In this document: positions 23,560 through 36,507 of the stretch, one piece after another
Layout of the letters: each line of letters begins with the position of its first letter
Position numbering within the stretch: the stretch's first letter is position 1
Assembly: GCA_037954235.1 (NCBI GenBank)
Contig: JBBMOA010000013.1
Location: forward strand, 24,843,192 to 24,907,191
Reading direction: 5' to 3'
Length of the DNA: 64,000 nt
Source: Aulostomus chinensis
Lineage: Eukaryota; Chordata; Actinopteri; Syngnathiformes; Aulostomidae
Program-made: the position numbers and the translations under genes
Notes under the pieces: model-generated
The model's database searches: none
What the model was told of the DNA's origin: nothing
What the model saw: the letters and a program-made list of their open reading frames with translations, nothing else

Positions 23560-23760
23560 TCGCCTGTCTTCAATTCACCTGTGGGTGCAATCGTAATCAA
23601 AAATGCTAATTACCCTAGTGGCTTAATCAACATTAGAATAATTATGCCATTAGAATACAAGCAAGCTGCGATGATTGTGGGATGGTAAACCCGTGTAAAA
23701 CATGTGCTGTTTATTTGATTAACATCAGAATATGAACATGGCTCCCCTACGAACAAAACA
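23560..23760. promoter_or_regulatory. Candidate conserved non-coding block rich in homeodomain sites
   Basis: Dense in TAAT/ATTA cores: CGTAATCAA, TAATTA at 23607-23612, CTTAATCAAC, AGAATAATTATGCCATTAG and TTTGATTAACATC. It also has GCAAGCTGCGATGATTGTGG. The sequence is complex and non-repetitive, and lies directly after a CT repeat. This is the typical texture of a vertebrate developmental enhancer. The call is inference and no flanking gene is visible to assign it to. Confidence 0.35.
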
Positions 23761-26700
23761 GGTGACTAATGGAGAGAAACGCACGGCGCGTGCGGAGGCT
23801 GTCATGATTTAGCGTGAAGTCACAAAAATCCTGCAGGATCTCTCAGACTCCCCTCTGACGTTTATCTGCAAAAGGCCGAAGACCTTGTTGCGATGAGGAT
23901 GGACTGAGTTGGTTTGCTCACGAACACTCAAGCAGAGCAGCACAATTCTGACGGATGTGCCATGTATCGCTTTTTTTTTTTTCTTTCGTGGCAAGCGTTT
24001 GAACTTCCTCTCTGTGTAAAAGCAACGGGCCGCCTCTCGGTCTTTGTCCTCCAGGTCATGGGAGGCTCCAGATATTTTAGTCAGACGTAACAACACCGTA
24101 TCTGAGTGCAGTCAGATTTTGATCAGCTCGCTAAATGTTCAGCGGCCGCAAGCAACAAAAGCTGTGTTTATTCAAGAATCATGAGCGTTAGAAGTCCGTT
24201 CTGCACCGATGTCATCTGCTACTTTTCCAGAGCGATTTTGGGAAAAAAAAGTCTGCTTTTGCCCAGTTCAGATCCTCTCCCAGCCTTCAGTCGGGTCATG
24301 TGTGCTGACTCTGACCCAAGCCATGGCTTGAGGCCTGAGGCTACGAACAGTTAACGCTCCCTCACCGTGTGTGCCTTTTCTTTTTAACAGCGCCTCAAAT
24401 ATTTGCAACAATCGCCACAACTGTACTGAAGCACAGGTTTACTGAACCCACCAACACTCATAAGTTTGACTTTTGGAAAAAGAAAGAAAAAGAAATTGCT
24501 TTGAAATTCATGATTTCGTCACTGTCTGATGATCTTTTCCGTACCTTTAGCCTCCCTGAGAGAAGGCAGGCAGAACTTGAGAGGTTCCATATTCCACAGG
24601 GAGGGATTTGGAAACTTTGAAGGAAGCAACTGCATTGAGAATTGGGTTCAAACAAATACGATGTGACTGTATTTTTAGTTGACTTGTATTCTCATAAAGC
24701 TGTGTCACGTCATGTGTACATTCACACACTCGTGAGGTTTTATTTTTCCCTCCCGGAAATTTGGAAAATAAAACCAAACTGGGAGAACTCAGGAGTTGCT
24801 ATTGGTCAACATTACATTGTGGGCGGCGTCCCTCAGATTGTCGTAGCTGTTTAAGGGAATAAGTGGTATTTCAGAACTGTTTTGACCTCAAGTGTCTCAT
24901 TTTTGGAGATGAGTTGGGGAAGGTTTTGGCGGGACGCGGGGTCAATATGGGGACACACACAAGTCAATAAAAGCCGTAGAGTGTCTTTTCTCCTCTTTGT
25001 GTTCTTCCTGAGTGACAGACTGAACTCTTAACACCATCTGCCAGAAAGTCCCTCTAAACTTGACCCCCACTGCCCCCAGGGGTTGACTGACCCCTGCTGC
25101 CTGATCCAGGCTGCCGGACCATCCAGAACTAAGCAGCTCAGAGTGAGTCGACCTGATTTATCACAGCGTTACCTGAAGATTCATAACCTGCGTTCAGCAC
25201 AACAAAACAAAAGCACCAGGGATACAGTGGGTGACAGGGGAAGACATTAACAGCCCATAAATCTGCCGGAGTGGCCCACAAGTGCTCTGTCTTTGCTGCT
25301 ATTTAGGTTGATGGACATGAGGGCGAGACAGCACGTTACCCAGAATGCATTCCACTCAGGCGTCTTGAGTAAGGTGCACTTTCACTGACTCGCAGAAGGC
25401 CTCGCTGATTATACAGGATCTGTTTTTCATCTTTTCTCGCAGTTTGAGCAGATGTCTGAGACGCCCAGAGGCTGCAGACCAGCTTTTAATTATGCGGGGA
25501 AATGTTTTATTTTTCTTTATGTTAAACAGGAAAATAATTTATTGTGTCTTCAGTATTGTTTTAGAAAGGGTGAGGGTTTACTCATTAAATGTACAATTAT
25601 TTGCATTTTTCCTTCTCTGGGGGACTTGTTGGGTGTTTTTTTTTTTTTTTCTTAATAGACATTAATAAACAATTCTTTTTATTACTTCTGTTGATGAAAA
25701 ATGAACGCGTTTCACACTTTCACTTTGTTTGCCCTCATGAATACAGTTCACATTATGCACAAAGTTTCGGGGCAAGAACGCCGTGATATGTGCCGCCCTC
25801 CAGACAAATCACAAACGCCGCTCTGTGTACCCGACTGGTTTTGGAGCTTTATAGGAAGCTTCAGGTGTTAGATTTTGGTCCACAACTTTACTGTCCCCGT
25901 TCCTCCATCTGCTGTCGACACAATTTTCTGTTGAAGTTGGCAGCTGCTTTCATTTAGAAAACCCTAAAAATAGCACCTTCTCCTCTCCAGCATCAAACAC
26001 AGATTAAGTTATCAGCTTGCTGGCGAACAGAGCCAGACCCCCCTGACAAGTTCCCAGAGACAAAAATCAACTCAGAGGAGGATACAAGAGTGTAAATATT
26101 CAGTATTCGCATGTCCACCAGAGATCGGGGTCCAAACACCTGCAGCAAAAAAACCTGAAATAAAATGCGGGGGCGTTCCTGAAGGCGTTCCAAAGTTACC
26201 AAAAAAAAGAAAAAGAACGGCAGCAAATGTTCTGACGTGTCACTCACTTGTTCCGTCACATGCTACAAATATGGCCAAAATCTCACTTATGGTTGGTTCC
26301 TTCTGTTTCACGCTTATGAAACATAGCATATGAAGGTATTAACACGAGGTATGAATGCTAATTTTTAGCTCTTTATCTGCCAAGCTATGCAACTGCTGAC
26401 AAGAGCGACTTCATTCGGTGATGAGACGTCGACGCCCTGCCTCTGCTGCCCCCAAGTGGCCAAAACAGTGATGGAGTTTTGAGATCTTCGCAGAGGTATT
26501 TTAGCTTGAATATTTTGATAAATCACCTGGACTCTTCTTCCAAAACTCTCGAATAGGATTGTGTTTCAGCTGCACTGCGAAAATAAAGTCATTCACTCCT
26601 GGCCTAAAAGAATTATGTTTCGCCTGAATCCAGCTCGTATATGTAGAGTTGTTCATGGTGGGTTTCCGAGTGGACCCAGCAGGGACAGAGTTCGACAGAA

Positions 26701-29700
26701 ACTGTTCTCGCCCAGCTCTAAGTGCGATGGTCATCGGAGATCTTTGCAGACGCATTGGGGATCTGTCTGGCTTGCTTCAATACTCTCTGCTGGACAATAA
26801 CTAACATGCTGCGGCTATTGATCTCTGCTGGTATTTTAAGTTTTGGGTGAGGGGCGCTCTATCAGGTTTCCAGGCACAACTGCTCAGTCTGCTTGCGACC
26901 TTCCCCGTTTTTAGAGCCCCCCGTATGTTCCGGGGTGAGGTGGGGTGGCGGGCGGGCGTGTTGATGGGGGTGCAGGTTAACTTTAATCCTTTGGAGAGTA
27001 AAGATAGACTCACAGATTCTTGTGTTAATTCAGGCACAGTCGTGTAGTCGGGAGGCGTGAACTTAATTGGATATACAGGACAAAAGTAAAAATACTTATA
27101 CCTCCTAAAAATACCTCCTTCCTCGAATAAAGTGCTGTTTTATTTTGTTTTTTTTTTGCATACTGGATGCGTTCTTTGCGACAGGGTGAGATCTGTTTGA
27201 AGCATTTTTGAACCGGTTCCACTTTCACTCGGAGTTACACAAAAGACATTGGAAGGACTAGAGGCTATGGCTAATTCAAATCCACCGTATTAGCTTCCAT
27301 TATCACAGTAAGCGATGGAGACGCTGGCAGAAGCCCTGATTACTGCTACTGTGGAGATATTTGAGAAATTGCTCATTTGTCAAATGCTTATGTTGTCTGA
27401 ATTCTACACCCTCATTTTCATCAATGTGTTTCAAGGGATTTGTAGTTTAATTCAAAGAGACAACAGAAAAGACATATAGTGGGACACATAATCATTGACA
27501 CATAAATGTTCAACAGAGCCTCACATCCAACCTTGATAGACAAATCCCTCAAAACAACAACACACGACTCACAAGGGAAATAAGCAACAGCGAGCCTAAT
27601 GATGGAAACAACTTAATGTGGCAGCAACATCGCCCAGACTCCTCCCCGACAGCGCGGTTGGGTGTAGCACGCATGCGTAATGTCCATTTGGGACGGGTGA
27701 GCTAATTTGCCGTGCCCGAGAACAGCACCGCTGGCCCTAATGATCGCCAAGCCGGCCCTGATCACAATCAAGAATCTGGTCCAGTCGCAACGCAGGCATG
27801 ACTGCAAAAACAGTGATTAACTGAAGATGAGGTTTTGAAAAATGATCTTTCAGTAAAATGGAGATACTGAGTGCGGAACATGAAGTGTCATGTGACACGT
27901 TACAGATGTGGGGTGAATTGAAACCAGTATGTTCGGCTTTGTTCAGGCCTCATTTATTCTTATCATTCTCTTCTTCCTCTGTGAGGGTCCGACCTACATC
28001 TTTAAACTTGGAGCAGAACTCATTAGAAACCCTCCAAACAGATGCGAGACCAGAGAAGACGAGCCGTCGTCGTCAGGACAGAACATTGATCGAAAAGGTG
28101 ACTTACCAAATTAATGATCATTATTAACACATGACTCATAAACCACAAATGGAAACTTTGTCTGGTGGTGGTGTGTCTCCAAAAGTCTCCCCCAGGGAAA
28201 CACCGTCCCAGCTCGTGCCACAGCCGTCTTGGTAACGCTATATCCTCATCAGAGAGACCGGCCCCATTGATTTAGCACTTAGCTCCGTTGTCCCATATGA
28301 ACAGTTATGATTCTAAGATGGGGACCAGAGTCCACGCGTCAAAGTCAACCCATCAGCGGTTTGGGCTTTGAAAGGTGGTGTCACAGGGCAGCGTGCTAGA
28401 GGTTTTTAGTATTAGACAGTTTATTAACTGTTTCTTAGTGATGAATCATACAACTGCGGCGTTAGCGTTAGCATTCACTCGCGCCCCGTGCATTCATGTG
28501 AACGTTGCTCAGTGGCACTTTCAGTCAAAAAAATAAAAAGTTTGATTTCCAGGATGTGTGGCACTTGCATTAATTGAATTGATACATAAATAATTTTATC
28601 TTGCGTCTCGGAAAAGTTTTTTTTTTTTTTGGAGGTGGGGCACGTGCAGAAAGGTGTTCGTTTGTGGCGCATAAGCTGCATGAAAGTGAGTTTATTGGTC
28701 AACTTCAGCCTCTGAGGTGGTGGCAACCTCTGGCAATCCTTTGAGGACGATTATATCTCGAGGTGCGCTGTACAAAAATAACTCCGCAGTACCACCTGAC
28801 CGCTGGGGGACGTTTTTTTTTTTTAGAGAGGCGTTTTATCTGAGGGGATTCATCATGGCGTGTTTGAAGCAGCTGAATTTTCTCAGTGGTGTCATCTTAT
28901 TTCATCCGTGTTGTCTGGTGACACAAAATCAGATTTTAACTCAGCTCATGTGGCCGAAAGATGATCAACTGCTTGGAGAAGTTTAGAACAAAATAATGTG
29001 ATGGTGGAGTGTGACCCAGCAACTACTAGCGCTGGATTATTTATGGTGTCATCAGGTGTATTACTCACATGCTACCAATACTTTATAGTTCTTATTAATA
29101 TCAGTACTACATGCTACCCCGACTTGTCATTTAGAAAAACTTGTTGTTGAAATGAAGACGCAATTAGATTAAAAGCTCTTTTTTTTTTTTTTTTTTCCCA
29201 CCATAAATTTCCTGTCATGACATCTGCTGATAAACTGCTTTCCAACAGTCACACAACTTTTCCATCGAGAGTTTTGGTTGCACTCCCTAATTTCTAGACA
29301 GTCTGTTTAAGCGCTCCTCTGGGACGCCCGATCAGCATGGCAGAGCAGATGGGAAGTTTTGCTCTGAGATTATCTGCTTGAGATTTGAGATCTGACCCCT
29401 TTCACCGGGGCCGCAATTTGTCTACATGTTTTCAGTCGGTCTGCGTGAGATTTCCTTGAAATTAAGACAAACTGTGAAAGAGGGCACCGGTAAAAACCTG
29501 CCAGCGTTTACAATTTTCAGAGGCATTAAAATTAGCAGTCGTCTGTTTCCAAACCATCGAGTGGATTCTGATGATAGCAGTTCAGTGCAACAGGCAAAAG
29601 TTAAAGGTGTAACATGAGAAAAACCCAACTTTGGGTTCATGTTTATTGCTTTCAGTTGTTTTGTTTTCATTGCCTCACCATCTGATTAAGGAGAGAAGCA

Positions 29701-32689
29701 GATCAGTGCACTGGTTTGGTGGCGTGGTCACTGGGACCTCCCAGTCAAGTGTCACACTTCAGGTTTGCATGATTTCGCAGCCACCGCCGTTTTGCAGGAA
29801 TCCAATAGAAAACTCCTTTTGTCGACGTGCGCTGTTTGTTTTCTTCTTCTTTTAATTTCTGGCGGTCTAGACGCAGCCAAGGCATATTGCTGCCCTCCCC
29901 TGGTCCCCCACAGCTCTCCATTTACAGGACCCCCAGTAATTGTGTTAATTTTTTTAAAGTGTTATTTAGCCAACTCTACTTTTCTTATTGTTTTTTTTTT
30001 TTTAATGCATTGCTCCAATCTGTCCTTTTGACACTTTGAACTTAAGATGCTGTACATGTAGAGCTCCACTGATTGTCGGGAACAGTAATTGCAGTGTGTC
30101 TGGGAGGTAAAAACGCCAGGCCCTGCAACTGAACGTTCCACATGGTCTAGAACGCACCGGATACGGTTACTGTTTTAACTCTGCTCTTCATGACAGGTAG
30201 TAGTTGTTGATAAAACACTGGGCGGTTAAAAGCATTATTATATTGTATATTTGCTTCATGCTTGTCATTTTAAGTGGTGACACAGTCGTCAAAACAGGAG
30301 AAACAGGAGGGCAGTCAGCCTTTCTGAAGCAGTCCAGACTGAATGAATATCCCTCATTATTCAGTCTGAAAAGGAACCCCATTTCTCAACCTAATATTTT
30401 TCCCCAAAGACGGCAGTCGGTTTAATAAACGCTACCTGTTATTGGAAATCCTATTAACAGCTGAACGGTTGTGCAGACTAATTTAGCATCTTCTTCCCAC
30501 GTTGTCTAAAATCAGGGCGGGCGAATGATGCTGTCATCAATTTGGTAATTCATCTAATAATTTAGAATTTATTTTGATGATGTGATCTAAAACGGCCTGC
30601 TAATAAGCTGTCTGTGGATTAAACAAATAACACTTTTGGAAATACAATACTTTGAGATTGTTTTTTTTTCTCTTTTGCGTATTGCAATATTGTATGCCTC
30701 CTCTGCAACTCAGAATTTATACTTAAATATTCATAATACTCTTATTCCTATTAGATGTTTCCTGGTACAAGAGCTAGAAAAGGGATGTTTAGGATAAAAC
30801 CCACAAATAAGTTAGCAATGTGAAATTGTGCTTTTTTTTTTTTTAATTACCAAGAAATAAACATCTTGTACTGTCTCACAACTCCTTTACTGTAATCAGA
30901 AATGTAGAATGATCCATTTGTCGTAGCTAATGTTAGCATGTTAGCTGGACTCGACTAAGCCTGCTAACATCGCAAGCCTTCTTATGCTGCACGTTACCGT
31001 AAATATCCTAAAAGGCTGTTCAAAAGTAAGTTTTCCACAGAAGCTGCCTTCACTCAAAACTGGTGCCTTAAACTTTGTAGTAAGGCAAACTGTATTCAAC
31101 CTTCCACTTATTTATTGCATATACAGCCATCATGAAATAAAATACCCATTATAGGAAACCGGTAACTAGTTCATCTCTGTTTAAGAGGACTCTTAGAGTT
31201 TTGCCGTTTTGTGCTGCAAGCCAGCAGAAAATTGGGTGCCATTGAAACAAATGAATATCAGCGTGACTGGAAGGCAAATGAAAACCCTTCACTCTGAGTG
31301 GATCTGAGCAGCTAGGAATCATCGGCGGCTTTCCCTGGTGTCACCTCAAGCCTATTAGTCTCTATAAAGGATGATGAATTAGAGACAGAGGGGGAGGACA
31401 GCCTCAGTACTGATGTCGAAGATGGGGGTCATAAGAATGATAAAGTGAACAGCATGAACACTTTAATGGGCGACGCCAGCAGAGACAGTGGAGAGAGGAG
31501 GAACATGAAATCTTAAAGAGGGAATTTCCATGTTGCTCTCTCAGTTCCGGGGGTCAATTCATACGTGAGAAATTCATAGGAGCCGAAGAACAGTTTTCAC
31601 AGACGGGATGTGACATTTTGTTTACTTAATCTTCACATTTTTTTTTTTTGTTACGATTTTTCTCTCTGTTGAAGGGCAGGAGACAGGTTGAAAAATAAAC
31701 CCAATTTATCTAATAACCAAAGAATGACAGGAGCCATTTATCTTAGACGAGACTGAACAAACAGATCTGTAAAGTACCCGAGGAGAGAAGAATGATGCAA
31801 CTGTTGATGCACGTAACTTAAATAAAATGGCTTGAATTTTCACGTTGATTACAACCTACTTAAGTACAAGTTGAAAGATTACAAGTCATCATACTCGATG
31901 GATTTACCTCATATAGTTCTGTTTCCTCACTTTGTCAGGACATCAAACTTTACCTTTGATATAACTTGTGGTCCTGCTTTTCCAGCAACATAAATTTTGT
32001 GTATTCACGTGATTGTTGCTTCACAAATTGTTTTATTATTATCATTATAATATTTTGGTTTGTTTATATGAGGCAGTCATGTGAAATCGATTTCATCGCA
32101 GTTTGCATGTGCAGCTCTTCATATGCACATTTAAATATCGCAGGCTCGAACAGAACAACACGGGAGCAGCTGAAGTCAGATCAAACTCCTCAGCAAAACA
32201 ATGCGAGCATTTTACCAGCCCATAAAGCGCCCTCTAGTGACTGTTGTCGTTATGACATTGGAGAACAAAGGAGGAAGTCAAGAGACGTTCCTTTGTGTGT
32301 CAGCGTTGCGGAGGTGGAAGGCTCGTCAAACCACCAAACTTTGCTCTGCGCTTTCCTGCGGACCACACAATTCTATTTATGTTTCGAGTTTCACATTCGC
32401 TAAGATGAGTCAAGATACCACAACCCCCCCAAACCTTAACCACATCGAGGTTTCCCCTCTATGTTTTTTTTGTTGTTGTTATTGTTGTTGTTTTTTGAGA
32501 CAATGGTGTCAGAGGCTTTGTGCAGTTTTTGGAATGGTGTAAACTAAAATCGAGTCACAATCAGACTGCTTAAAGTATGTGTAGGGATTAAAATTTTGAA
32601 ACAAAAGGGATATGTAGCTTTAAAAAATACCATTACTACAGTGTACTGCCACCGTAGCAGCTTAGATGACATATATGTAAAATAATATT
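23761..32689. other. Long non-coding stretch
   Basis: About 9 kb without a supportable gene. Scattered T and A homopolymers occur (near 23970, 25630, 27145, 28617, 29180, 30660, 30830, 31640), as do repeat scraps (TTAGC words near 26320-26390, 28462 and 30925-30975). A CTCF-like word lies at 26446-26459 and another at 32227-32240. The 27610-27800 and 31240-31520 segments are the most complex and non-repetitive and could be conserved blocks, but no motif stands out. All open frames here are short and domain-free. Confidence 0.45.
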
Positions 32690-33612
32690 TGAGTCTCGGC
32701 AGCAAAGTGTCAGATCAATGTGTGCAAACAAATAGGTGGAGTTCCTCAAGGCTCAATTCTTGGCCCTCTTCTATTCAGTATCTGCGTGCTCCCTATTGCT
32801 CAGACCATGGCACATGATATGATACTGTCCCTTAAGTTTATGCAGATGACACAACTTTACATAACATAGTCAACACGTGAACTGCTCAGTTGTGGGGGAG
32901 CGGATGTGCCAGAATGATCTACAACTAAGAACACCGAAATAATTGATGATGACTGCAAAAAAGAAATCGCTTTGACTTCATGACACTAAAATCCACAACT
33001 CAAGCATGAAGTCTGGGTGTAATTATGGACCGCCTTAAAACAAATGAAGAATTGAAGGATTTCAATCTGATAAGACGCAGAAAAGCAAATAAATTCATCA
33101 CTTTTCATCGGGCTGGACTGTTGCAACTGCCTTCTTGGGGCTTAACATCGATCAAGCAGATCACCTCAGCTCATCCAGGACGGTGCTGCCAGAGTAACAT
33201 CAAGACAGCGGCGCTCACCCCACTGGGGCTTAAATCACAAGGACAGATTTGAAAAATCATTGACTGTAAATCTCTAAACGGTCTCAGGCGTGAATAAATC
33301 TTAACTCAGTTTCCTGCAACCAAATAAGGTGAAGAAGCTTACTCGGGAAGCTTCCTGAATTTCTGACGTCTGCTGAAACTGTCGGCTCATTCGGCTTAAA
33401 GGATAAAAAGATTCATGTAGAGAATGTGTCGGCTGTGCACCTGCTTGTTTCTGCTTTTCGTACTCGTCATCTTTTAAAGTCTCCCTTGTCTTATTTTCTT
33501 TGGTCTTTAAACGCGATTTGATGTCTTCTTAATGTTTTAATGGCGTTGTATTTCTATGCCTCTGGGAGTTGCTGTGTGTCTGAATGTACTGATAAACATA
33601 CCTTGCCTCAAA
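32690..33612 (+). mobile_element. Decayed L2-like LINE, reverse transcriptase 3' part
   Basis: A truncated non-LTR retrotransposon relic, 5'-truncated as is usual for LINEs. Frame 32735-32785 reads GGVPQGSILGPLLFSIC, the conserved reverse transcriptase palm block. The catalytic YADD box follows at 32839-32850 in a different frame, so an indel separates them. A third conserved block, with LDCCNCLL at 33113 and QLIQDGAARV at 33167, corresponds to the thumb region, and these two share one frame. Stops interrupt the rest. The 3' end near 33575-33612 (TGTGTCTGAATGTACTGATAAACATACC) resembles L2-type tails. The order and spacing fit the L2/Maui group of fish LINEs (family knowledge). It is not functional. 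Confidence 0.85.
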
Positions 33613-34234
33613 CTGAGGGTGCAGCAATTCACCCACAGATTATTTTTGTTTTTTTTGGAAATGAGTCAGAAAGAGTCCTGAATCACTTCTTTGCTGTTCT
33701 AAATGACGTATTTTTCCTGATATTTATTTACCTGGTAAAACATGAGATGGTCTGGCTTGGTTCCTTCATTTTCAAGGTCGAAAAATGAAATGTCTTAGGA
33801 AACTTTTCAAAACTTGCGAAATTGAAAATCCTTCTGGTGACATGAATATGCTGTGTGTTTTGCATTCCTTCGCAGGAAGAGATTGACATGCCTTTATTAG
33901 TCATTACATTAACAACTGATGCTGGCAGAGCAGTCCAGGCTTTGGAGATAAAACTTTTGCCCCCTGAGATGAGAGTCAATCATATCTTTACTGTGTTGGA
34001 CAGTGGAAACTAATAGCTCTCATATAATATTCTGAAAGGAACTCTTAGTACCAGCTTTTAATGGATCTCTGACTTGCAAAACCTTTCATCTGACGTTGAT
34101 AAACGAGCCGCATTCCTACCTGAAATAACAGCGTGTGCATTACTTCAGAACTAATGGCTGGATTGAATGAGGTCATGTAGTATCCCCTTTTTTCTTATTT
34201 ACATTGCAGCACTCCTCTTGCTCCAGCGCTTTAT
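33613..34234. other. Non-coding spacer
   Basis: No gene recognised. AT-rich with short T runs. Confidence 0.45.
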
Positions 34235-34390
34235 TAGCTCTGCCAAGGAGGTAATGTTTGTTTGTTTGTTTGTTTGTTTGCAGATTTCTACAAATACGAT
34301 GAAGCCGGTTTTCACCAAACTCGGTGAATGGACCAAAAATGAACTCTTTACATTTTGGAGCAGATGCGTCATAGCGCCACCTACTGGAAA
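34235..34390 (+). repeat. Dispersed repeat fragment with (TTTG)n
   Basis: Begins CTCTGCCAAGGAGGTAATG, has (TTTG)6 at about 34257-34280, then CAAACTCGGTGAATGGACC and CATTTTGGAGCAGATG, and ends near ATAGCGCCACCTACTGGAAA. I recognise this word order from a repeat abundant in fish genomes (memory, not a search). It carries a CTCF-like motif at 34374-34387. Confidence 0.5.
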
Positions 34391-34793
34391 CAGTAAGTGT
34401 GTTGTTCGTATTTTATTTTATTTGTAATTTAAACATTTTGGTGTACCCCTCCAATTGGATCAACCAGATCCATCTAAAATTCGCCGAGAAACATCTTGAG
34501 ACCTTTGTGAAGGCTGTGAGTTTTCAGTAAACAGTGTTACCGTGGTTACTCGAGGCTGGCAGTTTGGACATTTTGCCATGTTAGAGGAGTTGTCTAGTAA
34601 CCAGACTCCGCCTGGTGAGATCTCACACGTTTGGCAAGAATCCCAGCCTGAAGATGTTTTCATGATTGATTTAAGACTCAGCGCTACCTCGTAGCACAAA
34701 ACAGTACAAAGCCATCCTGTCTTTTGTTTGCTTAAAGCTCTGAACTCAGAAGGCTTCTATGTGGGACAGGAAGCCTTAGGCCCGTGATTCTTT

Positions 34794-35174
34794 TGAGCCC
34801 AAATCCATCCTTCCATCTATTTTCTACCTCGTATCCTGTTAAGGGTCACGGGGGTGGAGCTTATCGCAGCGGCCTTCAGGTGAGAGGCGACCCTGGACAG
34901 GTCACCAGTCCATGGCAGGGCCAACACATAGAGACAGACAACCCTTGGCTCTCACAGCCACGCCTACGGTCAATTTAGAGTCTGGATTAACCTGGTCCCC
35001 TCTTGATGTCTTTGGACTGTGGAGGAAGCTGGAGTACCAGAGAGAACCCAGCAGGAACAGGGAGAACATGGAGACTCACCCAGAAAGACCCTGAGCCGGG
35101 ACTCGAACCCGGAACCTTCTTTCTGGTAGGCGACAGAGATGACCACTGCACCACTGCGCCGCCTGAGCCAAAAT
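34794..35174 (-). mobile_element. tRNA-derived SINE, copy 1
   Basis: A short interspersed element on the minus strand, about 34805-35163. The head has both pol III internal promoter boxes: A box TGGTGCAGTGG at 35153-35143 and B box GGTTCGAGTCC at 35109-35099, each matching the tRNA consensus and at tRNA-like spacing. The tail reads toward 34805 and ends in degenerate ATGGATGG units. Flanking 11-base direct repeats (34794-34804 and 35164-35174, one mismatch) look like a target-site duplication. A second copy lies at 46484-46870. SINEs move using LINE machinery; the L2-like relic here shows LINEs were present but does not identify the partner. Confidence 0.85.
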
Positions 35175-36455
35175 CTTGTTCGGGAAATAATATCAAAGAA
35201 AACAAGCAAACCACCAGTAACCTAACTCTGCGTAATATTCCCTCATCGTGCAAAACAAAAAAACGACAGTTTAACCTGTCATTTTCATTTTATGACGTCT
35301 TTGAAAGAAAATGCTCCTTTTAAAGCAGACGTGGCCGTCAGTCCCAGTCAGGTCTGTCTGTCGGCCTGTTCTGATCTACTTCAGTGGTTATGGAGTAAAA
35401 AGAACCTCCGTCCACAGGGATCATGTGATAGTACGTGGCTTGTACAGTTACAGCTTTGGTTTGACATAACAAAGTAGTTTATGTTACGTGTTCTGGAAAA
35501 GACTCAGTTGATAAAACCCACGTCACTGGGTTTTAGGGGTTTTCTAGTTGTTTTTTTCCCCCATGAAGATGGAAAGCACGGCTTGATGAGCTATCACCGA
35601 TAGCTCACAAATCTTTAACTGTGTCGATACATTTAAAAAAAAACAAAAACATTGTTCCCATTTTGTCATGGCCTTTAAGAGGAAGTCCTTTTTTTTTTTT
35701 TTTTACATCTGACATTTGTCTCACTCCCCAACACAACAGCCATCAATAACAACAGATAAATTACCTGTTATTCTGCGTGGCTCATCATTCACAGCCATTC
35801 TGCGGCTGAATTCTAGTATTTCAGGGTAATATCAGCTGCGGACACTGAAAGCTATGAGAGGAAATAACTCAAAGGGACACTCTGTCAGGCAAACAGATCA
35901 AGGTGACACATCCCCTCTGTGAGTGTATTAACCTCAGCTGCTGCTCCTCTGCCGTGCGAACCTGCCGTACCCCTCCTCGCTGCATGGATCGCTGACAGCT
36001 GAGAAGCTAAGTATTGTGTAATTGCAGGAGCCGCAGCAGCATGCAATGCAATAATACTCTAAGCGACTATTAATCATTCCAGTAACAAATAACAAATAAC
36101 AAAAGCAGGACGTGGGAGGGGGCGTGGATTTGATGGATGTTCTGCAGGAAAAGTTCTGAGTCACGTAATTGCTGATGAGGCTGCCTTGGTTTTTTCAAGT
36201 GTGTGTATCATTTTCTCTGGAAAAACGTGACACCAGCTCCGACAAAATAATTGCCTCCGTGAAATGAAAACCCATTACTGAAATTTAAAGAAGCAATTAA
36301 AGCCTTACGCTTTTGCGTGGAACATGATGTCCCACGTCCTCCCTGTATGTCTGCTGCGTCTTCACCGGCATGCTCAGCTGCTTTGACAGCGGCCGGACGT
36401 TTCTAGTGAAATAATCGAGCAGTTATTGGGTCACAATGATTACGGGTCATTTGTG

Positions 36456-36460
<5 letters not shown>
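35175..36460. other. Non-coding stretch
   Basis: No gene recognised. A T run lies near 35691-35704. 35930-36300 is non-repetitive but has no clear motif cluster. A minus-strand frame near 36000-36100 loosely echoes a LINE peptide, but too weakly to call. Confidence 0.45.

Positions 36461-36506
<46 letters not shown>
36461..36506. repeat. (TG)23 microsatellite
   Basis: Uninterrupted dinucleotide run. Confidence 0.97.

Positions 36507-36507
<1 letters not shown>

Noticed and set aside
34970..35323. Several 79-106-codon frames on both strands.
   Set aside because: They are translations of the SINE; the same peptide words recur at 46.5 kb for the same reason.
35934..36164. Minus-strand peptide INSRLEYYC, resembling the LINE thumb motif SRLDYCN.
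   Set aside because: Only one short block, with no neighbouring reverse transcriptase motifs in any frame.
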